Shown here: positions 38,228-47,800 of the stretch, one piece after another
Layout: every line of letters starts with the position of its first letter
How positions within the stretch are numbered: the stretch's first letter is position 1
Assembly (NCBI GenBank): GCA_020692325.1
Contig: JAIMKR010000002.1
Coordinates: 82,370 to 146,369, forward strand
DNA from: Desulfocurvus sp.
GTDB lineage: Bacteria; Desulfobacterota; Desulfovibrionia; Desulfovibrionales; Desulfovibrionaceae
Length of the DNA stretch: 64,000 nt
Direction: 5' to 3'
Made by a program: the position numbers and the translations under genes
The notes under the pieces: generated by a model
The model's input: only the letters and a program-made list of their open reading frames with translations
Databases searched by the model: none
What the model was told of the DNA's origin: nothing

Positions 38228-38746
38228 TTACGCCACGGTCTTGGCCAGGGCGGCCAGCACGGCCGCGTAGTTGGGCTCGTCGCCCACCTCGGGCACAAGC
38301 TCCGTGTAGGTGACGACGCCGGCCTTGTCGACCATGAACACGGCGCGGGCCAGCAGCCGCAACTCCTTGATGAGCACGCCGTAATTCTGGCCGAAGGAGG
38401 CGTCGCGATGGTCGGAGAGGGTCTGGACCTTGTCGATGCCCATGGCCCCGCACCAGCGTTTCTGGGCGAAGGGCAGATCCATGCTGATGGTGAGGATGCG
38501 CACGTCCGCGCCGAGCTTGGCCGCCTCGGCGTTGAAGCGCCGGGTCTCGACGGCGCACACGGGAGTGTCCAGCGAGGGCACGCTGACGAGCGCCAGCGGC
38601 TTGCCCAGAAAATTCGACAGGCTGACGGGCTCCACATCATTGGTGACCACGGTGAAATCCGGGGCTTTCTGGCCGACGGACACGGCCGGACCAACGAGGG
38701 TCAGTGGATTGCCACGCATGGTGACGAGGCCGGTTCTTTCGATCAT
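38228..38746 (-). CDS. tpx: Thiol peroxidase Tpx
   Basis: A 172-residue atypical 2-Cys peroxiredoxin that reduces hydrogen and alkyl peroxides with thioredoxin. The peroxidatic site is SLDTPVCAVET and the resolving cysteine sits in KRWCGAMG, as in other Tpx proteins. GGAGGA lies seven bases before the ATG. It is 85 bp downstream of mutM on the same strand, giving a stress-related pairing. Confidence 0.95.
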   Translation of the reverse strand: MIERTGLVTMRGNPLTLVGPAVSVGQKAPDFTVVTNDVEPVSLSNFLGKPLALVSVPSLDTPVCAVETRRFNAEAAKLGADVRILTISMDLPFAQKRWCGAMGIDKVQTLSDHRDASFGQNYGVLIKELRLLARAVFMVDKAGVVTYTELVPEVGDEPNYAAVLAALAKTVA

Positions 38747-38831
38747 GACGTTCCTCCGATTGTGTCTGAACGTAGTGTTCAAAAGCATATCCCGGTGCGA
38801 ACCGAAAGGGAAGGCCCGGCAGTGGGGACGG

Positions 38832-39704
38832 TCAGCGCGTCTTGCCATCCGGCACCGGCTGGCAGTTGGGACAGAATGTGCTGGTGCGCCCGGCCACGCG
38901 CATGGTTCGCATGGCCGCTCCGCACACGAGGCAGGCCTCGCCCTCGCGCCCATAGGCGCGAAAATGATTCTGAAAGGCTCCGGCGTCGCCGTGGGCGTCG
39001 CGGTAGTCGCGGATGGAGCTGCCGTTCTCGGCGATGGCCAGCCGCAGCACGTCCACGAGGGCGGTGAACAGTTTGTCGCGCCCGGAGGGGCCGATGGCGT
39101 CCACCGGCGTGTCCGGCCGGATGCCCGCGCGGAACAGGGACTCGTCGGCGTAGATGTTGCCCACGCCCGCGATGACGGACTGATCCAGCAAGCGCGCCTT
39201 GACGCGCGTCCGCCCACCGCCCAGCCGCGCGCGGAACTCCCGCGCCGTCATTTCCAGCGGCTCCGGTCCAAGGTTCGCGTAGAACGGCCAGGTCTCGATG
39301 CCCCGGCCCGGCACGCCCACGGGGAAGGCGTGCAGCGTGCCGAAGCGCCGCACGTCGGCGAAGGCCAGCCGGGTGGCGTCGGAAAGGTGGAAAACCACGC
39401 GCGTGTTGGCCGTGGTAGCGCCCGGAAGCAGGATGATGAGCCGTCCGGTCATGCGCAGATGCGCGGCCAGCACCGCCCCCCCGTAGTCCACGTCCCCACC
39501 CGGCCGGGACGAGAGGAAAAGCAGCAGCAGTTTGGCCCGCCGGCCCACCCGCTCCACACGGCGACCGGTCACGAGCGCAGCCAGTGTCGCGCCGTTTGGC
39601 TGCGGGGCGGCGGGATCGAAAACCTCCACGCGCGCGATGTCCCGCCCCAGCACGTCCGGGGCCAGGGTGCGGGCGATGGTTTCAACCTCGGGAAGTTCGG
39701 GCAT
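38832..39704 (-). CDS. mutM: Formamidopyrimidine-DNA glycosylase
   Basis: A 290-residue base-excision repair enzyme removing 8-oxoG. The N-terminal PELPEVET is intact (catalytic Pro after Met removal, and Glu). The HLRMTGR motif, the helix-two-turn-helix GVGNIYADESLF, and the C-terminal zinc finger (CLVCGAAM, FCPNCQ) are all present. Its ATG is two bases after the stop of the ChaN-PDZ gene, implying translational coupling. Confidence 0.95.
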   Translation of the reverse strand: MPELPEVETIARTLAPDVLGRDIARVEVFDPAAPQPNGATLAALVTGRRVERVGRRAKLLLLFLSSRPGGDVDYGGAVLAAHLRMTGRLIILLPGATTANTRVVFHLSDATRLAFADVRRFGTLHAFPVGVPGRGIETWPFYANLGPEPLEMTAREFRARLGGGRTRVKARLLDQSVIAGVGNIYADESLFRAGIRPDTPVDAIGPSGRDKLFTALVDVLRLAIAENGSSIRDYRDAHGDAGAFQNHFRAYGREGEACLVCGAAMRTMRVAGRTSTFCPNCQPVPDGKTR

Positions 39705-39706
39705 GA

Positions 39707-41071
39707 CTACTTCCCCACTGGTTGCGCCACGGGCGCGGCGACGGATTCGGATTCGCGCGCCGGTTCCGTGGCTGGTTTGGCCGTCGGCCCGGCCGCTGCC
39801 CCAGTCGTCGGTCCGCTCGCGCCGAGCGCGCCCAGATCGATGGAATAGCGTGCATCGCCCCGGCGCACCACGAGCACGAGGGACTTTCTCGCGCGGTAGG
39901 CGTCGCTGCCCGCCAGGTGCAACACGGAGAGCGAGAGCATACGGTAGCCGCCGGCCCGCTCCACCACGTCGCCGGGACGCAGGCCAGCCGCCTCGGCCCG
40001 GGAGCCGCGCGTCACACTCCGCACCACCACGCGCCACGCGTCGTCGTCCTTGCCGGGATCGACGCCAGGCGCGCGCGGGCTGTTTTCCAGCACCATGCCC
40101 ATGCGGCTTTCGAAGCTCACCGGACAGAAATAGCGCACCTGCCCGTCGGCGGACTCGTATTCAGCGTCGAAGGCGTCGCCGCGCCAAGGGGCCACGAGCA
40201 GAATCCTCGCGCCGGGATCCAGCACGCGGAGACGCCGGGCGATGCCCAGGCCGCCCTCCACATGGCCATCGCCAGCGAGCACCGCAACACGGCGGCCGGT
40301 CTCATGGCGCAGGCGCACGGCCTGCTCGGCCATGGCGCTGTCCCACACGCTCTGGATGTAGACAAAGCGCTCCAGCCGCTCTGAACCGGCTTCGCCGCCG
40401 GGATGCATGGCCATGACCTCGCGCAGCTCGTCCAACTGCTCCGGCGCGGGCGGAATGATCCGGGCCGGCAGCAACGCGCGGTCCCCGGCCGAAAGAGTGG
40501 CGGCGGGATCGGTGGAGTTGTCCTGCGCGGCGGCGGAGAGCCGGCGAACGACATCCGGCGGCACGTTGAGCCCGGCGGCGGGCAGGCCGCGCGCGCGCAG
40601 CAGTTCAAAAATCGGCGCGTAGGCGCGGAACGGGTACCCCCAGGTCTTGCCCCAATCCAGCGCGGCGGGCAGGGCGTCAAGGGAGATTTTTCCGGACAGG
40701 TATCCACGCAGCGCGTCCGTGCGGGTGGTCGGCACCATCTCCAGCCCCACGACCAGTTTCGAGCTGTCGTCCGCCAGCAGGGCCAACAGGCGGCGCTCGG
40801 TCGCGTGATCGCAGGGATTCACGTGCCCTTCGCCGATGAGCACATAGTCGGCTTTGCTGGCGCGGGCGGCGAAGGCGTCGGGTTCGAGGAGGTCCCCCCC
40901 CTCGTCGAGCAGGCCACCGGGGCCGGGCAACGCGGAGATGAGCATTGGCGCGTCCGTGGGCGCGGGACGGGCACAGCCGGCCACCAGCGCGATGAGCAGG
41001 ACGAGGGCCGAAAGGGCCGCGCCCCGGCAGCTTTTCGTTGCCGGGGCGCGGGTGATGGTCGGATGGGACAT
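39707..41071 (-). CDS. ChaN-family lipoprotein fused to a PDZ domain
   Basis: A 454-residue lipoprotein (lipobox VAGC). Residues about 60-325 form a ChaN/TIKI-like haem-iron or metal-binding domain (YVLIGEGHVNPCDH, VVGLEMVPTT, AVLAGDGHVEGG with conserved His/Glu). A PDZ domain (about 340-425, SRAEAAGLRPGDVV) and a Pro/Ala-rich tail follow. The PDZ fusion may recruit a peptide partner. GGGAG precedes the ATG. It lies between the PaaK-like gene (15 bp) and mutM (2 bp). Confidence 0.8.
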   Translation of the reverse strand: MSHPTITRAPATKSCRGAALSALVLLIALVAGCARPAPTDAPMLISALPGPGGLLDEGGDLLEPDAFAARASKADYVLIGEGHVNPCDHATERRLLALLADDSSKLVVGLEMVPTTRTDALRGYLSGKISLDALPAALDWGKTWGYPFRAYAPIFELLRARGLPAAGLNVPPDVVRRLSAAAQDNSTDPAATLSAGDRALLPARIIPPAPEQLDELREVMAMHPGGEAGSERLERFVYIQSVWDSAMAEQAVRLRHETGRRVAVLAGDGHVEGGLGIARRLRVLDPGARILLVAPWRGDAFDAEYESADGQVRYFCPVSFESRMGMVLENSPRAPGVDPGKDDDAWRVVVRSVTRGSRAEAAGLRPGDVVERAGGYRMLSLSVLHLAGSDAYRARKSLVLVVRRGDARYSIDLGALGASGPTTGAAAGPTAKPATEPARESESVAAPVAQPVGK

Positions 41072-41086
41072 GAAGTCTCCCGAGGG

Positions 41087-42352
41087 TTAATCCCAGGTAC
41101 GCTTGTCCTCGATGGGCCGGATCTGCGGCGGCAGGGTGCCGGGGGCGAGGATCTTGAGGGTGGGACGCAGCTTGATGCGCTCGCGGAAGGTGTGCAGCAG
41201 CTCCTCCTCGCGCTTGAAGGCGCCGGATTCGATGGAGAGCACCATCTCGTCGATGCCACCGGGGTTGGTGACCTCGATCTGCCAGCGCTTGATCTCCTCG
41301 AACTTGGCCATGACCTGCTCCACCTGATGGGGGTAGACAAACATGCCCTTGATGCGGGCGGTGGTGTCCACGCGGCCCACGATGTTGCCCAGCCGCGGGC
41401 TGGTGCGGCCGCACTGGCACGGCGCGCGATCGATGTAGCCGAGGTCGCCCGTGGCCAGCCGGATGAGCGGATAGGTCTTGTTGAAGGCCGTGACCACTAT
41501 CTCGCCCACCTCGCCGTCCTTCAGCGGAATGCCGGTGTCCGGGTGGCAAATCTCCACGTAGGCGCGATTGCTCAGGTGCAGGCCGCACTTGTGGTAGCAC
41601 TCGTAGCCGATGCAGCCCACGTCCGCAGTGCCGTAGCCCTGGCGCATGACGCAATCGAGCTTCTTCTCCAGCGTGTTGCGCATTTTCTCGGAGAATTTCT
41701 CGCCGGTGACGAAGGCAACCTCGAGGAACAGATCCTTGCGCAGGGAAAGCCCGCTCTCCTCGGCCTTCTGGGCCAAGTGCAGCAGGTAGCTAGGCGTGCC
41801 CACGTAGCCGGTCACGCGCAGCTTCTGCATGATGTCCAGCTGGCTGCCGGTGTTGCCCGGACCGGCGGGGATCACGGCGCAACCGAGATTCTTGAGCGGC
41901 TCCTCGAACATGAGGCCGGCGGGAGCCATGTGATACGGCAGGGTGATCTGCGCCACGTCGCCGGGGCGGAACCCCACGGCGTAGAAACCCTCGGTCCAGC
42001 CCCAGTAGTCGTCCAGCCGGTCCTCGGGATCGAAGATGGGGCCGGGCGAGAGGAACACGCGCCGAAGTTCGCCCAGATCCTTGGTGAGCAGGCCGCCCAG
42101 GCGCGGCCCCATGCTCTGCAGGAAGATGAGTTCCTTCTTCTTGAGGATGGGCACGTGCTTCAGGTCGGAAAGGGTGCGGAACTTCTCCACGTTGAACTGC
42201 GCGCGGTCGAAGCGCTTCTTCACGTCCTCCGAGTAACGGTAGGCGTAGTAAAGAAGATCCTTGAGCTGCAACTGATAATATTGACGGCGTTCGGAATCGT
42301 CGAGCACCTCGCGACGGCTATAGATGCCCTCGGTGCGGTCTTTCCGGGTCAT
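41087..42352 (-). CDS. PaaK-like phenylacetate/aryl-CoA ligase
   Basis: A 421-residue adenylate-forming enzyme of the PaaK type, making an acyl- or aryl-CoA from acid, ATP and CoA. Visible motifs include SPGPIFDPED, GYGTADVGC, RLATGDLGYID and the C-terminal hinge RVDTTARIKG. Four cysteines (YECYHKCGL, CQCGR) form a metal-site-like cluster seen in anaerobic PaaK relatives. AGGAGGA precedes the ATG. The acid substrate cannot be told from sequence; no degradation genes are nearby. Confidence 0.85.
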   Translation of the reverse strand: MTRKDRTEGIYSRREVLDDSERRQYYQLQLKDLLYYAYRYSEDVKKRFDRAQFNVEKFRTLSDLKHVPILKKKELIFLQSMGPRLGGLLTKDLGELRRVFLSPGPIFDPEDRLDDYWGWTEGFYAVGFRPGDVAQITLPYHMAPAGLMFEEPLKNLGCAVIPAGPGNTGSQLDIMQKLRVTGYVGTPSYLLHLAQKAEESGLSLRKDLFLEVAFVTGEKFSEKMRNTLEKKLDCVMRQGYGTADVGCIGYECYHKCGLHLSNRAYVEICHPDTGIPLKDGEVGEIVVTAFNKTYPLIRLATGDLGYIDRAPCQCGRTSPRLGNIVGRVDTTARIKGMFVYPHQVEQVMAKFEEIKRWQIEVTNPGGIDEMVLSIESGAFKREEELLHTFRERIKLRPTLKILAPGTLPPQIRPIEDKRTWD

Positions 42353-42465
42353 GCGGGTCCTCCTGGGAAGGTCAGACGAAAATTTCGCGCGCTATTCGGC
42401 GAATAGCGCAGCATAACGTAGTGAATGGAGGATTGCAAGGAATCGACCCAAAGGCCCGCCGGACC

Positions 42466-43281
42466 TCACTTGGGCCAGAACAACCATACCACGGGCGCGA
42501 CCAAAAGCCGGTACACCGCGAACGGACGCAGCGACACGCGCGACACCAAGCCCACGAAAACCTTGACCGAGGCCCAGCCGGCGAGGAACGAGACCACGAA
42601 CCCCACAGCCAGAAATGCGAAATCCTCCGGGCTGAACAGACGCCAACTCTTGAGCATGTCGTAGCCCACCGCCGCGCACATCACCGGCACGGCGGCAAGG
42701 AACGAATACTCCGCGGCGGTCTTGCGATCGGTGTTCAACAACATGCCGCCCATGATGGTGGCGCCGGAGCGCGAAAAGCCCGGCCACAGCGCCAGGCACT
42801 GGAACATTCCCACTCCGAAGGCCAGTCGAGGAGTCACGGCGTCCAGCCCGGAGATGACGTGCCGGCGCGAACGGGCGCGGCGCGCGGCGTAGGCCTCGAC
42901 GGCGAACATCATCACCGCGCCCACGGCGAAGGCCGCAGCCACCGTGCGCGGCCCGAAAAGATGCTCACGGATGACGTTGCGCGTGAGGAAACCGATAATC
43001 AGCGCCGGCAGCGAGGTCAGGAACAGCAGCCACACGCCGCGCGGACCGGAAAGCGGCCGCCGGGGATCGGTGCGCAACAGGCCGGTGAAGCGGTCGTGGT
43101 AAAGCACGACGACGGCCAGAATCGCGCCGAGCTGGATGGCGATGTCGAAGGTTTCGGCCTTGGGGCCGGTGAAGCGCATAAGGCCGCCGGCGAGGATGAG
43201 ATGACCTGTGCTCGAGACCGGAAGGAACTCGGTGAGCCCCTCCACAATGCCCATGATCAGGGCGACATACCAGGGTGCCAT
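42466..43281 (-). CDS. uppP: Undecaprenyl-diphosphatase UppP (BacA)
   Basis: A 271-residue membrane enzyme that dephosphorylates undecaprenyl diphosphate to recycle the lipid carrier for cell-wall synthesis. Both signatures are present: EGLTEFLPVSSTGHLIL and WPGFSRSGATIMGG. About eight helices. It confers low bacitracin resistance in other bacteria. Confidence 0.95.
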   Translation of the reverse strand: MAPWYVALIMGIVEGLTEFLPVSSTGHLILAGGLMRFTGPKAETFDIAIQLGAILAVVVLYHDRFTGLLRTDPRRPLSGPRGVWLLFLTSLPALIIGFLTRNVIREHLFGPRTVAAAFAVGAVMMFAVEAYAARRARSRRHVISGLDAVTPRLAFGVGMFQCLALWPGFSRSGATIMGGMLLNTDRKTAAEYSFLAAVPVMCAAVGYDMLKSWRLFSPEDFAFLAVGFVVSFLAGWASVKVFVGLVSRVSLRPFAVYRLLVAPVVWLFWPK

Positions 43282-43653
43282 GCGGGGAGGGACTCCTTAC
43301 GGGGGATGTGAGGAAAAGTAAGGGGAAAATTTCGGCGGGGAAAACAGGTTGTGCGCCGCTGCCGGGTCACCCGGCCGTTCCCCGTCCCCCTCTTGCGGCG
43401 GGACTGCGGGACTCTTTGTTGCGGCGCACTATTCTTTTGTGCGAGGGGCGGCTCGATCCGCCAGATTTTCGCGAGCTTTGCACATTGGCTCACACCTCCT
43501 TTTTCCGCCTTGGCCGCTTCCAGTCCGGGGAGCGTTCCCCGACACCCTTATTTTAAACACTCCCACGTCGCTGTAAAGAGGCGTGAAGTCCAATTTCGCC
43601 GATAATCGCCCTCCACACGCGGCCTGTTGACAATCCTCGTCGGGCACCGCACC
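43282..43653. other. Gene-free divergent gap
   Basis: 372 bp between uppP and the DUF1992 gene. An isolated TTGACA at 43627 has no good -10. No credible gene or terminator seen. Confidence 0.5.
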
Positions 43654-44075
43654 ATGCGTTTCATGAGTCTCTCGCTGGCCTTCACCGAACGGATCGCCGA
43701 GGAGCGCATCAAAGAGACGCAGGGAAAAGGCGCGTTCGACAACCTGCCCGGCCGAGGCAAACCGCTCGATCCCGACGATGGGGCCAACGTGCCCGAGGAG
43801 TTGCGCATGGCCTGGCGGGTGCTCAAAAATGCCGGCTGCCTGCCCCCAGAGAGCTGGAGGCCGAACGGGAGATCCGTACCGCGCGTGACCTGCTGGCCGG
43901 GATGACCGACGAAAACGAACGCTATCGGCAGATGCGGCGCCTCAATCTCATGATCGCCAAGCTCAACGCGAGCCGACGCCGGCCCGTGTGTCTGGAGATG
44001 GACCAACTTTATTATGAAAAGATCGTCGCCCGCGTGCCCGTGAACGGCGCGCGACGCGCAAGAGAGGCGAAATGA
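43654..44075 (+). pseudogene. DUF1992 (DnaJC28-like) gene with a 2-base frameshift
   Basis: The first part (ERIKETQGKGAFDNLPGRG, VPEELRMAWRVLKNAG) is a clear DUF1992 domain. After codons for LPPE the frame is lost at 43848-43853. Reading resumes in another frame at 43851 (ELEAEREIRTARDLLAG, RLNLMIAKLNASRR) and ends at TGA 44073-44075. The natural sequence needs CCAGAGCTG; here it is CCAGAGAGCTG, a GA duplication. Both halves retain family residues, so the lesion is recent, or it is a sequencing error. Its stop overlaps the next start (ATGA). Confidence 0.8.
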
Positions 44076-44269
44076 AACTCTACCGTTACCTCACCGGCCC
44101 GGACGACGCCACGTTCTGCCTGCGCGTGAGCGAGGCCCTCAATAACGGCTGGGAGCTGCACGGCGGCCCCACCCTCACCTTCGATGGGAAGCGGGTCATC
44201 GCCGGGCAGGCCGTGGTCAAGGAGACCCCGGGCGTGTTCTCCCGCGACATGGACCTCTCCAAGGCCTGA
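44072..44269 (+). CDS. DUF1737 small protein
   Basis: A 65-residue protein matching DUF1737 (KLYRYLTGPDDATFCLRVSE, then NGWELHGGPT). AGAGAGG lies before the ATG, which overlaps the end of the DUF1992 gene. Function unknown. Confidence 0.85.
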   Translation: MKLYRYLTGPDDATFCLRVSEALNNGWELHGGPTLTFDGKRVIAGQAVVKETPGVFSRDMDLSKA

Positions 44270-44272
44270 GTC

Positions 44273-44755
44273 GTGCGCGGCCGCCACCGAATCCCCCCCG
44301 CAGCCGCCGCGCTGTTTTTCGCGGCGCTCGCCATCGCGCCCGGCTGCTCCGGCGGCGAACGTCAGACCGGGCAACGACCGGCCGTCAAATCCTCCGCCGA
44401 CGATCCCATCGGCGATCTGCGCCGGCGCGTGGACGACCTGGAGCGTCAAAACGCCGAGGACCGCGCCCGCGACGCCGAGGAGCTGGCCTCCATCCGCCGG
44501 GACGTGGACGACCTGCGCGCCACGCTGGACCAAGCCGACCGGCAGCTGACCGCGCTTTCTGGCGGCGCTTCGTCCACGGAGCACGGCAACGCCACCGCCG
44601 GGGACTCGGAACAGCATTCGGCCCACGCCGCCCTGCGCGAACGCCTGCGCTACATGTACGACGCCTCGCGCGAGGCGGTGGAGCGCCTGGGACGCAGTTT
44701 GGACCACTCGCTGGAGCGTACGCGCGGCGAACGCGCCGCCCCGTCGGAAAAATAA
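44273..44755 (+). CDS. Putative lipoprotein with coiled coil
   Basis: A 160-residue protein from GTG 44273, 3 bp after DUF1737. A short signal ends PGCSG, which may be a weak lipobox. Residues about 45-95 form a charged coiled coil (DLRRRVDDLERQNAEDRARD), and the C-terminal third is helical. No family recognised. It may act with the TPR protein 126 bp downstream. Confidence 0.6.
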   Translation: MRGRHRIPPAAAALFFAALAIAPGCSGGERQTGQRPAVKSSADDPIGDLRRRVDDLERQNAEDRARDAEELASIRRDVDDLRATLDQADRQLTALSGGASSTEHGNATAGDSEQHSAHAALRERLRYMYDASREAVERLGRSLDHSLERTRGERAAPSEK

Positions 44756-44881
44756 GCCGCCAACGGCCGCCGCGCCCCGCTCGGGTGTGGACGAGCACGC
44801 CTTCCGTGGGGCATAGTCCCCCCCGGCCGCCAGCCCCACTCCCGGGTCTTTCGGGCGAGCCCAGTGAAGGAGATCTCCCCA

Positions 44882-47800
44882 ATGCGCTCCCGCGTGTCCG
44901 CCCTCGTTCTTCTCGCACCGGCGATGCTTCTCGCCGCCTGTCTCGTCGCTCTCGCCCCCGCGCCCGCCCGGGCGGAATCGCCCTACATCCAGGGGCTGGG
45001 ATTGTACCGGGAGGGCAAATTCGACGAGGCGGCCAAGGTGCTGCGCACCGCCCTGTCCAAGGGATCGCAGCACACCACGGCCGAAGCCCCTCCGGCTTTC
45101 TCCTCTCTCTCGCACCAGGCCGCCCCACCCGCGCCCCCCGACGACGAGGAGTCGCCGCATCTGCGCGCCATGCTCGGCTTCACCCTGCTCAAACTGAACC
45201 ACCTGCCCGAGGCCGAGGAACAATTCGAGACCGTGCGCAAAAACGCCGAGATGGCCCCCGTCGGCCTGCTGGGCGCCGGATGGGCGGCCTACGCCCGCGG
45301 GCGGACCTCCGCCGCAGCGCGCCTGTTCGACGAGGCGCTGAGCAAGGCCGCGCCCGTTTCCGGAGAAAATAGACTGCCGGACATGCTACGCGAATCCGTG
45401 CCCATGGACGCCCATTTGGGTCTGGGACTCATCGCCCTCGGACGCGAGGACGCCGCCGAGGCGCTCAAACAGCTGGAAGCCGGCAAGGACGGCCAGGACG
45501 TGCTCGGCTCGCCCAAGGAATATTTCCTCGCCCTTGGCGACGCCCACGCCCGCACGAACGACCTCCGCGGGGCGGTGGACGCCTGGGCGCGGACGATCCA
45601 ACGCGAATCGCATCTCCCGGGCGACGCCCCCCGCGACGAGCTGGCCCGGCTCAAGACCGCGCGCCTGCAGGAGTCCGGCGGCATGGCCGAAGCGGCCCTC
45701 CCCGGCTACGCCGCGCTGGCCGACGGCAAATACTACCGGGCCGAGGGTCTCCAGGGGCAGGTCCGCGTGCTGCTCGCCCAGGGGAAGACGGCCCAGGCCC
45801 TGCCCGTGCTGCGCCGCCTGGTCAACGCGGATCCGCACATGGCCGGTCCCTTCGCCAAGCAGATCCAGGAGGACCCGCTGCTGCGGCCCGTGCTCAAGAA
45901 CTGGGGTCTGGCCTACTTCCACCGCGCAAGCTACGCCAACGGCCTGGAAAAACTCACCCGCTACCTGGCCGACGTGGACGCCGGCGACGCCGCCTGCCTC
46001 ATCGGCGTGGGCTGGAGCGACCTGCGTCTTGGCCGCCCGGAGGACGCCCGCCACGCCTTCGACGACGCCCTGACCAAACGCCCGGGCGATCCCGGCGCGC
46101 TGGTCGGGCAGGCCGCCTCGGCCATGTCCCTGGGCGACCCGGACAAGGCGCGCGAGCTGCTGGACCGCGCCCTGGCCAAAGATCCCAAGAACGCCCTGGG
46201 GCTGGGCACGCTCGGCCACCTCGAACTGGCGCAGGGCAACACGCAAAAGGCGCTCGACTCCTTTCGCGCCGCCCTCAAGTCCCGGCCGGATTACGTGGAC
46301 GCCCGGCTTTCCGCGGCGCGCATTCTTTTCGATCGCGGCGACTACGACGCCTCCGCCGCCGAATTCTTCCGGCTGGTGGCCCAGGAACGGCGCTCCACCG
46401 CCGGCTGGAACGGCCTGGGCTGGGCGCGCCTGCGCCTGGGCGAGTATGACGACGCCCTGTCCGCCTTCGCCGAGGCGCGTCGGCAGAACCCCAATCTGCC
46501 CATGGGCGCGTATGGCATGGGCATCACCCTCGCCCGCGAGGGCAAGGCCGAACAAGCCAGCCGCAGCCTAGCCGAGGCCATCTTCCTCAACCCCGATTTC
46601 GCCGCCACGCCGGAAGTGCTCGAACTCATGCGCTCCCGGCCGGAATACACCGACCTTTTCCTAGAGATGGGCGAGGCTTACTCCCGTAGGCTTTATCCCA
46701 CCACGGCCGCGCCCTACCTCGAGGAATACCTGCGGCAGAACCCCAACAGCCGCGAGGGCCGCCGCGCCCTGGCCTGGGCCAGCTTCTGGGCCGGCCAGGA
46801 GGACAAGGCCCACGCGCTGTTCCAAACGCTCATCACCGTGAACAAGGACGACGCCGACGCCCACCTCGGCGACGGGTTGGCCCTGCTCTCGCGCGGGCAC
46901 CTGAACCTGGCCGAGCCCCACCTGCGCGACGCAGTGCGCCTCGATTCCAAAAACTCCCGGGCTTGGCGCGCACTGACCCTGCTGCTGCGTCGTGAAGGCC
47001 GCCCCCAGGAGGCCGAGACCACACAAAAACAGGCCCCGCAATCGCGGCTGGAGCGGTTGGACCGCATGAGCGCCAGTGGATTCGCCGCCCTTTCCGAAGG
47101 CCGCCTGCGCGACGCCATGGACGACTTCCACCGCGCCGTGGTCCTCGATCCCGGTCTGGCCGCGCCACACTACGGCCTGGCCTTCACCCTGGTGGAGACG
47201 GATGACGTCAAACAGGCGCGCGACGAACTGCTCGCCGGAATGAACCTCGACCCCGCCTACCTCGACGACCAGGAACTCTCCGGCCTGCTCGGCCAACACG
47301 CCGAACTCAACGCCCTGGCCGTGGACCTGAGCTGGAGCCAGCTGTACGCCGTCAACCTGCCCGCCGCCCGCAGCGGCTTCGAACGCATCCTGGTCGGATC
47401 GCCAGCCAGCATGGAGGCGCTCTTCGGCCTTGGTGCCACCGCCTATCTGCAGGCCGACTGGGCCACCGCCGAGAACTGCTTCGGCAAGCTCGCGGCGCGT
47501 GCGCCCCTCAGCTCGCCCTCGTGGGACAAGTGGTGCCACCTTCTGGATAAGCTGGGTTGGAGCGCCTACCAGCAGCACAAGTACAACAAGGCCCTCCATG
47601 TCTTCAGCCAGCTGCGCGACCTCCACGAGCCGCCCTACGCCGAGGCGCTGGACGGCATGGGCTGGGCGCACATGGGGAAGAATCAGGACAAGCAGGCCGA
47701 ACGCCTCTTCGCCCGCTCGCTGAACATCTTCCCGCGCAACCTCACCGCCGTGCAGGGCATGTTGGCCATGCAGCGCTCGCCCGAGGGCGAGGATGAGGAC

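Noticed and set aside
36478-38694. Very long open frame antisense to the second chemoreceptor and running into tpx
   Set aside because: Low-complexity Gly/His/Leu translation is the reverse of the receptor's repeats; its tpx part is in a wrong frame.
43627-43660. TTGACA as promoter for the DUF1992 gene
   Set aside because: No -10-like hexamer at 16-18 bp; the start codon lies too close.
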